Source: LZORAL124-50-18 sp051208045 (GTDB lineage: Bacteria > Pseudomonadota > Gammaproteobacteria > Pseudomonadales > Oleiphilaceae). From it: a stretch of DNA of 64,000 bases. Every line of letters starts with the position of its first letter. Positions within the stretch are counted from its first letter, which is position 1. The DNA lies in contig JBPJFY010000005.1 in assembly GCA_051208045.1 (NCBI GenBank), forward strand, positions 62,001 to 126,000, in the 5' to 3' direction. A program made the translations under genes and the position numbers. The notes below the pieces were generated by a model that did no database searches, was not told where the DNA came from, and saw nothing but the letters and a program-made list of their open reading frames with translations. Positions 33,857 to 42,472 of the stretch are shown here, one piece after another.

Positions 33857-36544
33857 ATGGATTCGCAGTCACCGTTAAGCACTTCCAGCACCGATCTGGG
33901 TGAGCATCAAGGCCTGTCTGCCCGGCGTTACCCCTGGTTTCTGCTGGTGCTCATTCTGCCTGTGCTGGTGTACTGGGTGAATGCGGTCAATGTCCGTATC
34001 GAGCGGATTGATGCACTGCACGGGAAAGTAGAAAGCCTCCAATGGGTCGCTCAGGCTGCCGCCTGGGTGGCGGATACGGAGGTGTTGCGGGATCTGAGCC
34101 TGATTGCTTCCCACATGGAATCGAAAGAGGCCAAAGCGCGTTACTTTGAGCTAAAGAATCAACTGGCGTCATCGCTGGATTCGGCAGCCAGTCAACCTGA
34201 ATTTCAGCAAAATTTTTACTCCTCAACGGCGCGTCTGAATCAGCTCTCCGCAAAAGTAAAAACGCTTGACCTGTCCATCGGGATGGAGATGGGGGCGGAA
34301 GAAATTACCTATGGGCGACATCAGGAGGTGACCGAAGATTTTATGCGATTCCTGTATCGCTTCCTGGATCAGTCAGGCCTGCTCAGTGGTGAGCAAAAAG
34401 AGTTGATTGCCCTGACCAGCTTTGCGAGTGAAGAATTGGATTTGTTTTTCTCCGCGGCGGGGATTGCGCGTGGTTATGGTACCTATGCGGTGGGTCGAGG
34501 GTATGTTATCTCTCGTGGTGCCATTGAGCTGGAAAAAAGCTTTGATACGCTCGTGGTGCTGCAGAGTGATCTTGCCACCAAGCTGACCGACATTCCCTTG
34601 GCGCAAACGCGGCCAGGCAGCGGGGATCAGATGGACCGTCAGGCGTGGCTAAAAACCTTACAGCTCTCGGCTGAATTAGCGACCTACCTGGATGATCATG
34701 TGATTCAGAGCGGGGAGTTGACGATGAACTGGCAAGCGTTTTTTGAAGGCAGCAGCCAGTACATACAAGGCATCAAACAGCTTCGGTCTCAAATCTATCA
34801 GTTTGTTGAAATGCGCTTGGTGTCGGAAGTTCACCGACTATGGTGGCAATTGGGCGGTTTGTTTTTTGGGTTTTTTCTGACCGGGACTGTGGTTGTGCTG
34901 GTGTTTCAGGAGCGGGTTCGAGAAGCGCGTGTCCTGGCGGGTGCCCGCCAGGAAAAACTCATTGCGCAGGCTCAGGCGAAAGCGAAAAGTGAGTTTCTGG
35001 CGAGTATGAGTCATGAAATTCGTACGCCCATTAACGGGGTCATTGGCATGACACAACTTCTGTCGGCCACTCCATTGAACGAAGAACAGTCGCAGTATTT
35101 GTCGGGCATTGAGTCCTCCGGCGAAGCGCTGCTCAGTATTATTAATGACATACTGGATTATTCGAAGATTGAGGCCGGGCGACTGGACATTGAGTCTCTG
35201 GAGATTGCACTTCCGGAGTTCCTCGACAACTGTATTGGTCTGTTGCACCCGATGGCGGAAAAAAAATGTCTTGCGCTGACCGTTGATGTGGATGTCACAC
35301 TTCCGCTCGTTCTCATAGGTGACCCCACAAGAATCCGGCAGATTTTGCTGAATTTTTTAAGTAATGCGGTGAAGTTTACGGAAGCTGGTGAGGTCGTTTT
35401 ACGCTGCGAGAAAGTGGACGTCGGTCCGGGAGACGGCGCAGATGGGCAGCGAGCTGATGACGAATCAGGTGAGGACGAGGCGCGCATTCGATTCTCTGTG
35501 CTGGATACCGGCATCGGCATTCCGGAGGAGAAGTATGCGACCTTATTCCATGCTTTTGAACAGGCGGATGTGTCCATTACGCGACGGTTTGGCGGGACCG
35601 GTCTGGGCCTGACCATTTCAAGAAAACTCGCCGGACTTATGCACGGGGAAGTCGGCGCTCAACCCCGCGCCGATCGTCAGGGTACCGAATTCTGGTTTGA
35701 GATGCCGTTGGCTGCCGCCTCTCACAAACGCTTTGGCCAATGGCTCCCGGATGCGTGCAACGAACTGTCTGTCGGAGTGGTGAGGGACGATGGTGGTCCT
35801 GTCACGTACTGGGAAAAACTGCTTCAGGGGTGGGGGATTCGTTGTATGCACCTGCCTGATGCCGCCGCCATGGCTCAATGGCTGCAGGATACGGCACAAA
35901 CTTCAGAACGGCGGACTCTCCTGCTGGTGGATCCGGCGCGCTTGTCAGATCTGGAAGCGCTTAAAGTGCAGGGAGTTCCTCTGCTGTTTTGCGGCAGCAA
36001 AGAAGGGCGGTCCGACACGTGGGCGCAGGGCCTCCCTGTGCAGTGGGTGTCACCTTCCTTCCCGATACAACAACTGAGGCAGGGAGTGATGCAACTCCTG
36101 GGTGCGACACCGTCGTCCCGTGCCCATGCGAGCAGTCCCGGGGTTGATTTCACTGGTCTGACGGTGTTGGTGGCGGATGATAATCGCGTGAATCAGATGG
36201 TGATCAAGGGGCTGCTCAAACGCTTGCATGCCGCTTGTGTGCTCGTGGATGATGGACAGCAAGCGGTGGATCGCTATCAATCGGACCCGGATGCGTTCGA
36301 TCTTGTCTTAATGGACTGGGAGATGCCGGTGCTGGACGGGATTGAGGCCGCTCGCCAAATTCGCGCCTGGGAGCAAACTGAACCCAACCGCCGGAACATT
36401 CCGATGATCGCGTTGACCGCTCATGCGCTGGAGGGATACGAAGCCACCGCGTTACAATCCGGCATGCAAGGATACCTGACGAAGCCTATACTACTACAGA
36501 ATCTCGCGGAAAAGATGGCTTCGGTCTTGGGGCGTAACCTCTGA
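33857..36544 (+). CDS. hybrid sensor histidine kinase/response regulator
   Basis: An 895-residue two-component protein of the inner membrane. Two helices (LVLILPVLVYWVNAVNV and LGGLFFGFFLTGTVVVLVF) bound a periplasmic helical sensor of about 290 residues that resembles nitrate-sensing-type bundles. HisKA follows with the phosphorylated histidine in SMSHEIRTPINGVIGMTQLL (about residue 386). The ATPase has ILLNFLSNAVKFT (N box), LDTGIGIP (G1) and FGGTGLGLTISRKL (G2). After a degenerate region comes a receiver domain (VLVADDNRVNQMV, phospho-Asp near 819 in VLMDWEMPVLDG). There is no Hpt domain. The start at 33857 is the first ATG; a TTG at 33764 is possible. Its target is unknown. Confidence 0.9.
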   Translation: MDSQSPLSTSSTDLGEHQGLSARRYPWFLLVLILPVLVYWVNAVNVRIERIDALHGKVESLQWVAQAAAWVADTEVLRDLSLIASHMESKEAKARYFELKNQLASSLDSAASQPEFQQNFYSSTARLNQLSAKVKTLDLSIGMEMGAEEITYGRHQEVTEDFMRFLYRFLDQSGLLSGEQKELIALTSFASEELDLFFSAAGIARGYGTYAVGRGYVISRGAIELEKSFDTLVVLQSDLATKLTDIPLAQTRPGSGDQMDRQAWLKTLQLSAELATYLDDHVIQSGELTMNWQAFFEGSSQYIQGIKQLRSQIYQFVEMRLVSEVHRLWWQLGGLFFGFFLTGTVVVLVFQERVREARVLAGARQEKLIAQAQAKAKSEFLASMSHEIRTPINGVIGMTQLLSATPLNEEQSQYLSGIESSGEALLSIINDILDYSKIEAGRLDIESLEIALPEFLDNCIGLLHPMAEKKCLALTVDVDVTLPLVLIGDPTRIRQILLNFLSNAVKFTEAGEVVLRCEKVDVGPGDGADGQRADDESGEDEARIRFSVLDTGIGIPEEKYATLFHAFEQADVSITRRFGGTGLGLTISRKLAGLMHGEVGAQPRADRQGTEFWFEMPLAAASHKRFGQWLPDACNELSVGVVRDDGGPVTYWEKLLQGWGIRCMHLPDAAAMAQWLQDTAQTSERRTLLLVDPARLSDLEALKVQGVPLLFCGSKEGRSDTWAQGLPVQWVSPSFPIQQLRQGVMQLLGATPSSRAHASSPGVDFTGLTVLVADDNRVNQMVIKGLLKRLHAACVLVDDGQQAVDRYQSDPDAFDLVLMDWEMPVLDGIEAARQIRAWEQTEPNRRNIPMIALTAHALEGYEATALQSGMQGYLTKPILLQNLAEKMASVLGRNL

Positions 36545-36545
36545 A

Positions 36546-36620
36546 ACACTATTCGGCTACACAGAATTCGAATACACAACACTCGGATACACAATGCTCG
36601 GATACACAGCACTTGGATAC
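36546..36620. repeat. five 15-bp tandem repeats after the hybrid kinase gene
   Basis: Five units of exactly 15 bases begin two bases after the kinase stop (for example ACAACACTCGGATAC, ACAATGCTCGGATAC, ACAGCACTTGGATAC). Each shares ACA at its start and a GGATAC-like end. The frame shared with the next gene is open through all units and would encode a pentapeptide like Ser-Asp-Thr-Gln-His. The likely start of the DUF1329 gene lies in the last unit. Confidence 0.85.
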
Positions 36621-37962
36621 GCAGCACCGGCTGGCGGCGCTCCAATGTTTCATCCGGGGCCTGGTTGGGTTGATGGCGGCGTGCATAGCGGGCATAACCT
36701 GTGCGTCAGACAGTCTATCCGGCCTGACTCCCATAGGGGCCATGCGCGCTGGCAATGCGGACGGCACGATTCCCGCCTGGGCACCAATGCAATGGTCGGC
36801 GGCTGAGTTTCAACAGGCGATTGATCGCCTCGAATCGGAAAAGCCCGTGCATATTGTTCGTGCCAGCTCCGCAGAACAACACTCTCCCTGGCTGTCGCCC
36901 GGCCTGAAAGCGTTGATTAAGCAGTATCCCGACACCTTTTCTGTGCCGGTTTATCCCAGTCATCGAAATGCGCAGCTGCCCCCCTGGTTGCTGGAAAATG
37001 CCAAAAAGAATCATCGAGACGCAAAAATCAGCGCGAACGGGGAGGAAGTGACTTTTGCCTGGCCCGGCATCCCGTTTCCTGTCCCAAAGACCGCCAAAGA
37101 AGCCATGTGGAATCATCAGCTACGATGGAAGGGCCTGTTTTTGAAACTCGATACCATCGAAAGTGTGGTCAATCGTAACGGTCAGTTTTCTCTGATCAAA
37201 GACAAGCTGGAAGTGTACTCGGTGTACCATAATCAGGATCGGCCACGTGAAATCACGGACTGGCGGTACACGTACTACCTGTCCTACATTCAGGCTCCCG
37301 CCAGGCTTGCTGGTGGCGCTTACCTGTCCTATGAAACCATGAAACCTGAGAGCAATCCGCGGCAGGCCTGGATGTACGTGGCGGGGCAACGGCGAATGCG
37401 GCGATCTCCGGTGATGGGCTATGATGCCCCGACGTTTACCTCAGACGGTTTGCGTATGATGGATGAAATCGACATTTTTAACGGTGCGATGGACCACTAT
37501 GACTGGCAATTAATCGGTCGACAGGAAATGTACGTACCCTATAACAACAGCCGTTTGAGAAAAGCGCTTGATGATCCGGAACTGGCGCTCACCCCCGGGC
37601 ATGTTAACGCCGAATACGTGCGCTTTGAAAAGCATCGGGTGTGGGTGATTGAAGCCCGCCTCAAACCAGGAAAACGCCATATTTACCACCGACGTACTTT
37701 TTATCTCGACGAAGACACCTGGGGAATTCTGTTGGTGGATATTTACGACCCCGATGCCCTGCTATGGCGGGTGTCGATTCGCTATGCCGCACATTATCCG
37801 GAAATCCCGCTGATGCTCACGGCGCTGGATGCGTTTCATGACCTGTTCAAGGAAACCTACTACATGCAGGCCGTGCCGCACGGTGCTGTGGAGCACGAGA
37901 TGACGCCGCCTCCCAAAGGGTATTTTGTGCCCGCGAGCGTGCGGCAGCGGTTGCACCGTTAG
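36613..37962 (+). CDS. DUF1329 family outer-membrane-associated protein
   Basis: The protein matches the DUF1329 family: LTPIGAMRAGNADGTIPAW after the signal region, then PVYPSHRNAQLPPWLLENAK, WMYVAGQRRMRRSPVMGYD, and near the C-terminus FYLDEDTWGILLVDIYDPDA. DUF1329 proteins are periplasmic or outer-membrane linked and often occur beside DUF1302 or RND genes; neither is present here. The start is uncertain. TTG 36613 gives a 449-residue product with a plausible signal segment (LVGLMAACIAGITCASD); ATG 36673 would cut off the charged n-region. The first codons fall within the last 15-bp repeat unit. No ribosome binding site is obvious. Confidence 0.82.
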   Translation: MDTQHRLAALQCFIRGLVGLMAACIAGITCASDSLSGLTPIGAMRAGNADGTIPAWAPMQWSAAEFQQAIDRLESEKPVHIVRASSAEQHSPWLSPGLKALIKQYPDTFSVPVYPSHRNAQLPPWLLENAKKNHRDAKISANGEEVTFAWPGIPFPVPKTAKEAMWNHQLRWKGLFLKLDTIESVVNRNGQFSLIKDKLEVYSVYHNQDRPREITDWRYTYYLSYIQAPARLAGGAYLSYETMKPESNPRQAWMYVAGQRRMRRSPVMGYDAPTFTSDGLRMMDEIDIFNGAMDHYDWQLIGRQEMYVPYNNSRLRKALDDPELALTPGHVNAEYVRFEKHRVWVIEARLKPGKRHIYHRRTFYLDEDTWGILLVDIYDPDALLWRVSIRYAAHYPEIPLMLTALDAFHDLFKETYYMQAVPHGAVEHEMTPPPKGYFVPASVRQRLHR

Positions 37963-38006
37963 TTACTGAATTGTCTGTTCCTGAACCGTCCGTTCCTGAA
38001 TCGTCT
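37962..38006. repeat. three 15-bp tandem repeats between convergent stops
   Basis: Units GTTACTGAATTGTCT, GTTCCTGAACCGTCC and GTTCCTGAATCGTCT run head to tail. They exactly fill the space between the DUF1329 stop (ending 37962) and the DUF3108 stop (starting 38005). A fourth, poor copy may follow at 38007. Confidence 0.8.
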
Positions 38007-38715
38007 ACTCTGTTGAATAGCGTTCCAGAAATATTTCGTAGTGTTCACCATGTTCTTCCTGAACAAGTTTGACCAAACGGTAGTGACGTGTTTTGTCCAG
38101 CCACAACGTGGCCGGGCGACGATCATCGGGTTCTTTCGTTTTTTGAACCACCACGGTGGGCAGGGATTGGTGGCCAACGGTAATCGACTCTTCCCGGATG
38201 AGTGTGAACACATACGTTTTCAGGAGGCCGCCATCGGCGACAGGAAACCGCAATGCGGTTTTGCCTTCTTGCAGCGCGAGGCGAAGTTGCAGGATCAGGC
38301 TCAGTTTGTCCTGAATATCGCCCGGCACTTTCATTTGCCAGGGCTGATTTTGCACATCGTTGAGCACTGTGCCGGTGTGGTGATTAAAACTCAATCGTGC
38401 CGTTCGATCCGTCACCGCCCAGCCCTTCAAGTGGTAACCGTAACTCTGCGGGATGATTTTCTGCCCTTCCGGGGAAGACTCGATGATGAAATGGCTGGTC
38501 TCGTAGAGTGTCGCACCCAAGGTTTTCACCTGAAACGTGTACAGCCAGCTCTTGTCCTCCAATTGCCGCAGAGCGCGGTGTGCAGACTGGCGAAAAGGCA
38601 GGCCGGAACTGATGCGCGCCCGGTAGCTGGCCTCAAACGGGCTGATGATCGCCTCAGATCGGAGATCGGCATGGATGAGTAAAAACAGCAGGGGTAAAAA
38701 TCGGATCAACAACAT
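38005..38715 (-). CDS. DUF3108 family periplasmic protein
   Basis: A 236-residue protein with an N-terminal signal peptide (MLLIRFLPLLFLLIHADLRS). It has the DUF3108 pattern ISPFEASYRARISSGLPF, then SWLYTFQVKTLGATLYETSH and, at the C-terminus, PATLWLDKTRHYRLVKLVQE. Family members are periplasmic and of unknown function, sometimes next to envelope or polysaccharide genes. It is convergent with DUF1329 across the 15-bp repeat array and its last codons lie in that array. Its upstream space (38716-38881) is shared with the divergent serine hydrolase gene. Confidence 0.82.
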   Translation of the reverse strand: MLLIRFLPLLFLLIHADLRSEAIISPFEASYRARISSGLPFRQSAHRALRQLEDKSWLYTFQVKTLGATLYETSHFIIESSPEGQKIIPQSYGYHLKGWAVTDRTARLSFNHHTGTVLNDVQNQPWQMKVPGDIQDKLSLILQLRLALQEGKTALRFPVADGGLLKTYVFTLIREESITVGHQSLPTVVVQKTKEPDDRRPATLWLDKTRHYRLVKLVQEEHGEHYEIFLERYSTE

Positions 38716-38881
38716 AGTCTCTTTGGCATCACACCCTCACTATAGTCGATTCCTGACGCAGCTGCCTCTGGAGAGAGCAAATTGACCGGTTTGACTGATA
38801 TTGATGCGTAAGTCGCCATTGCAGCGTTACGAACGTACTGCCACCATGACAAAAAAATACCTGTGATTAAAGGGGCGTAAC

Positions 38882-40126
38882 ATGAACTATGTCGGGGTGG
38901 TTGAACCCATGTTTCTCAGTGTCGCCGACCGGTTTGTGCGACAAATTCCCAATAACGGTCGCAGCGGAGGGGCACTCTGTGTTTACTTCCGGGGAGTACC
39001 GGTCATTGATATTTGGGCAGGCTGCAAAGATCATGGGGGGGCACCCTGGCAGAAGGACACCCTGGTCAACTGCTTCTCGACGACCAAAGGGGTGGCGTCC
39101 ACCCTGATACATGTTCTGGCAGAGAATGGCATGTTGGACTACGATGCACCGGTTTCAGCGTATTGGCCAGAGTTTCATGTGATGGGGAAGGGGGCCATCA
39201 CCCTGCGACAAGTGCTTTGTCATCAAAGCGGACTTCATCGTATTCGCCCATTAATTGATGATGCGCTGGACATGACAGATTGGTCGTTGATGTGTGACCG
39301 ACTTGCCCAAAGTGGCCCTGCCTGGCATCCGGGCAAGCGGTCCGCTTATCATGCGTTGACCTTTGGTTGGCTGGTTGGGGAGGTGGTGCAACGTGTGACC
39401 GGCCAGACGTTTTCAGCCGCACTGAGTCAGTGGTTGACACAACCTCTCGGTTTGGATGGCATGTATATTGGTTTACCGGAAGCCGTTTTTTCGCGGCGGG
39501 CCCTGCTCGCGGGCTTCCCCCCCGAATGTCGACCTGTTGAGGTGGATCAGGTTCGTCCGCGCAAGCGGAAGCGTCGACGCTGGCAGTCGGCCATGCAGTC
39601 GCTGCTGATCAAACAGGGGTTTCGACTGGCAGGTGCTGATTGGCGTGAATCCAAGGCCGCACTCGCGCCGAGAGGCATCCGCCGATTCAGTTTTAATGAT
39701 CCCCGTGTGGTAGCGAGCAGCATCCCGGCGGCCAATGGCATGTTTACCGCGACGGACCTGGCCCGCCTGTACGCGATGATTGCGGAAGGAGGCGAGCTGG
39801 CCGGCGTGCGCTTATTGTCACCCCAGCGGGTGAAGGCGATGGGACGAATACAGGTGGATGGCGCAGATAAAGTTTTGCCGGTGAATATGAAATGGCGTTT
39901 GGGCTATCATCGTGTGTTTTCCACCGGCGCCCGTCTGCCTTCCGCATTCGGGCACTTCGGCTGGGGCGGTTCAGGAGCCTGGTGTGATCCCGTGAACCGC
40001 CTGGCGGTCGGCTTTGTCGTGAACAATCATCGCAGCACTTCTCCGGCAGGTGACCTCAGAATCATGTCATTGAACCGAGCCATTACTGAGCGAGCCGCTG
40101 AATACCGGCGCGCAATGGGGAGATGA
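38882..40126 (+). CDS. serine hydrolase, beta-lactamase/esterase family
   Basis: A 414-residue member of the class C beta-lactamase-like esterase/penicillin-binding-protein group. The nucleophile motif S-x-x-K is STTKG (in VNCFSTTKGVASTLIHVLAE, near residue 65). The conserved Tyr lies in SAYHALTFGWLVGEVVQRVT and a C-terminal HFGWGGSGAWCDP motif takes the KTG-like position. There is no signal peptide, which suggests a cytoplasmic esterase of EstB/LipL type rather than a wall enzyme. AAAGGGG precedes the ATG. It is followed by a 15-16 bp repeat array and the convergent cyclase gene. Confidence 0.88.
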   Translation: MNYVGVVEPMFLSVADRFVRQIPNNGRSGGALCVYFRGVPVIDIWAGCKDHGGAPWQKDTLVNCFSTTKGVASTLIHVLAENGMLDYDAPVSAYWPEFHVMGKGAITLRQVLCHQSGLHRIRPLIDDALDMTDWSLMCDRLAQSGPAWHPGKRSAYHALTFGWLVGEVVQRVTGQTFSAALSQWLTQPLGLDGMYIGLPEAVFSRRALLAGFPPECRPVEVDQVRPRKRKRRRWQSAMQSLLIKQGFRLAGADWRESKAALAPRGIRRFSFNDPRVVASSIPAANGMFTATDLARLYAMIAEGGELAGVRLLSPQRVKAMGRIQVDGADKVLPVNMKWRLGYHRVFSTGARLPSAFGHFGWGGSGAWCDPVNRLAVGFVVNNHRSTSPAGDLRIMSLNRAITERAAEYRRAMGR

Positions 40127-40245
40127 TGGTGCTTCAGTAGATGGTGCTAAAGCCAGATAGTACTGCAGCAGTTTAGTACTACATCAGTTAGTGCTATAGC
40201 AGTTAGTGCTATAGCGGTTAGTATTACAACAGATAGTACTACAGC
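40125..40245. repeat. about eight 15-16 bp tandem repeats between convergent genes
   Basis: Degenerate units such as AGATAGTACTGCAGC (40155), AGTTAGTGCTATAGC (40186 and 40201, identical copies), GGTTAGTATTACAAC (40216) and AGATAGTACTACAGC (40231) fill the whole spacer between the serine hydrolase stop and the cyclase stop, and they run over both stop codons. Most periods are 15; two are 16. Confidence 0.85.
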
Positions 40246-41702
40246 ACAGAGACCTGATTTCTGCCCTGTGCCTTGGATTGATATAAGGCCTTGTCGGCAC
40301 GCACCATGGCTTGATAAATGGATTTTTCGCCGGATTGCGCCAGTGTCAGCCCCATACTGATACTAATCTCGATGGCCCTCTCCTGAATGGGCACGGAGGA
40401 TTCTGCGACGGTCGCGCGAATTCGTTCTCCCAGTGAACGTGCTTCTTCAAGATTGGTTTCGGGCAGCACGATCGCAAATTCATCACCACCAAACCGACCC
40501 ACGATGTCTTGCTTTCTCACCAGTGCCTGAAGGATTTTACTGAGTTCAATGAGTACCAGATCGCCGGCATGATGGCCCTCTGTGTCATTCACCGACTTAA
40601 AGAAATCGATGTCGAGCACCATCACAGAAATGTTCTGTGTATAGCGCTGGCTGCGGATGACTTCATCGTTGGCCTGATCAAAAAAACTCCGGCGATTCAG
40701 CAGTCCGGTGAGTTCATCGGTGGTGGCCAGCTCATCGAGTTTGGCGTTAGCGCTTAACAGAATGTCATTCAATTGTTCCTGTTTTCTTAAAGCGTCGTTA
40801 AGTTCCTGGGTTCTTTTCTTTACTTTCGCTTCGAGTTCTTCGTTGTGACGCTTAATCTCTTCGTTATATTGCCAGAGCTGGATCATTCCGGCGAGTGTGT
40901 GACCCACGGAGGACAAAAACAATCGGCTATGGTTTGAGCGCTGACGCGCGTTGGTAGTTTTGATCTGCAATACACCCGCCAGCTGCCCATTACTTTTCAG
41001 GGGGGCGCAAAAGGTTCCCTGTGCATCCAGTTCGATTTCCTGGGGCAGTAAAGACAGATCACGCGCCGGTATTGCACGAGTTCCGTTAGCCGGATGCTGC
41101 GCGGTGAAGGTAATGGTCTGGCTGTGCGTGTCTGCGAGGTCAATCGTGCCTACGCCACTTTGGCTGAACAGTTCGCTGGTCAGAAGCGTGTGCAGTGCTT
41201 GATTGAGTTGAACTTCCAGAGGCTCATCTTTCAACACCAGGCGGGTAATCTCATTCAATACCCGGTTTCGCATGTGTTGATAGTCCAGCTCTTTCTTGTG
41301 AAAGAAGCTTTTCAGAGCGCTTTCTACGGTGAGAATAAGGTCATCCGCATCCCAGGGTTTTGAAAAATAGCGGTACAAGCCGGCTTTGTTGACTGCCTGA
41401 CCGATCGCTTCCGTGGTCGCTTGCCCCGTGAGCAGAATGCTCAATGTGTCCGGACTTTTTTGCTTGATGATGGCGAGTAACTCATCACCGTACATGCCAT
41501 CCATAATCTGGTCGGCAATGATCAGTGGAAACGGGGTTTGACTGGCTATCAGATCGTCCAGCACTTCCAGTGCTTCTTCGCCGCTTTCTGCCAGTTCGAT
41601 CTGGTATTGATCGCCTAGCCCGTGGTAAAGCTGTTTCTTTAAGCTGTTGAGAATGATTGACTCATCATCCACACAGAGTATCACGGGCTTGGCCACACGC
41701 AT
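40239..41702 (-). CDS. response regulator with diguanylate cyclase output
   Basis: The 487-residue protein starts with a receiver domain (ILCVDDESIILNSLKKQL, phospho-Asp at residue 64 in LIIADQIMDGMYGDE). A middle region of about 150 residues resembles a GAF-like sensor (SGVGTIDLADTHSQTITFTA), then a coiled coil (HNEELEAKVKKRTQELNDAL) leads into the GGDEF domain. The active motif is intact (GRFGGDEFAIVL) and RKQD five residues before it forms an inhibitory site. It therefore probably makes c-di-GMP upon phosphorylation. AGGA lies just before the ATG. The single-domain receiver gene upstream shares its N-terminal style. The cognate kinase may be elsewhere. Confidence 0.92.
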   Translation of the reverse strand: MRVAKPVILCVDDESIILNSLKKQLYHGLGDQYQIELAESGEEALEVLDDLIASQTPFPLIIADQIMDGMYGDELLAIIKQKSPDTLSILLTGQATTEAIGQAVNKAGLYRYFSKPWDADDLILTVESALKSFFHKKELDYQHMRNRVLNEITRLVLKDEPLEVQLNQALHTLLTSELFSQSGVGTIDLADTHSQTITFTAQHPANGTRAIPARDLSLLPQEIELDAQGTFCAPLKSNGQLAGVLQIKTTNARQRSNHSRLFLSSVGHTLAGMIQLWQYNEEIKRHNEELEAKVKKRTQELNDALRKQEQLNDILLSANAKLDELATTDELTGLLNRRSFFDQANDEVIRSQRYTQNISVMVLDIDFFKSVNDTEGHHAGDLVLIELSKILQALVRKQDIVGRFGGDEFAIVLPETNLEEARSLGERIRATVAESSVPIQERAIEISISMGLTLAQSGEKSIYQAMVRADKALYQSKAQGRNQVSVL

Positions 41703-41841
41703 TTATCCTGAAATTGATCGTATTTTTATTGTAGTGAAGCGCAGTGTTCTTTTGCTGATCCGGCGCAATTTTTTGTTAAGTATAGTTTAACTTATGAACA
41801 AAAAACATGGTTTGCACTCAAACAGTGCTTCCTACTTTGGT

Positions 41842-42240
41842 TCAGGTGCGTTGCGCACAGAGTGCCAGAATTTTGCTCACCAATTCTTCTTTTACCCAAG
41901 GCTTAGTGAAGCAGGCGTCAAGGCCGGCCTCCTGCTGTGCACGCAGAATGGCTTCTTCGTCGGCGTGTCCGGTCAACATGATTTTTACGATCTGCGGGTG
42001 CTGCTGATGCAGGGCGATCAGAAACTCGTCGCCTTTGACCTCGGGCATTAACCAATCCGAGATCACGACCGCGACATTTTCGCCATCGTCAAACAGTTCT
42101 TCAATGAGTTCTTCGGCTTCTGCAGCGCTTTCTGCAACTTCAATGTGATAGCGATCACCCAGGCAGAACCTGAGTTGGGCTTTGAGACTCATCAAAATCG
42201 TGCGGTCATCATCCACACAAATGATGTAAGGGGCCGACAT
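41842..42240 (-). CDS. single-domain response regulator (CheY-like receiver)
   Basis: A 132-residue receiver domain without output (IICVDDDRTILMSLKAQLRF, phospho-Asp at residue 62 in AVVISDWLMPEVKGDEFLIA, conserved Thr and Lys in IMLTGHADEEA and CFTKPWVKEELV). It is clearly related to the receiver of the adjacent REC-GGDEF protein (shared spacing, KPW motif) and may have arisen by partial duplication of that gene. The two genes are on the same strand, 139 bases apart, and may act in one phosphorelay that controls c-di-GMP. Confidence 0.92.
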   Translation of the reverse strand: MSAPYIICVDDDRTILMSLKAQLRFCLGDRYHIEVAESAAEAEELIEELFDDGENVAVVISDWLMPEVKGDEFLIALHQQHPQIVKIMLTGHADEEAILRAQQEAGLDACFTKPWVKEELVSKILALCAQRT

Positions 42241-42472
42241 GTAGGGCTAGGTGCTCCGATTGTATGAGGAAGGTAAACAGGTACTTCGTTCACAATAGTA
42301 TAAGTTGGCTAGGCAAATCAACTTACTTTTGATCCTGATCCCGGGCAGATTCGTTTTTGTCGGAACATAATGGGCAGGATGCCGGATATTGAGGAAACAT
42401 CCCGGGGAGAAAGCATTGCAGCGTGCACTGCAAAGCTTCCAGGTTCCCCAGGTACGGGAGAGGGTCAGCCAT

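Noticed and set aside
36594..36806. 70-codon plus-strand ORF starting in the repeat array
   Set aside because: Runs out of frame through the DUF1329 N-terminus and has no ribosome binding site.
40125..40245. CRISPR array
   Set aside because: Units are 15-16 bp, contiguous, degenerate and without unique spacers; no cas genes nearby.
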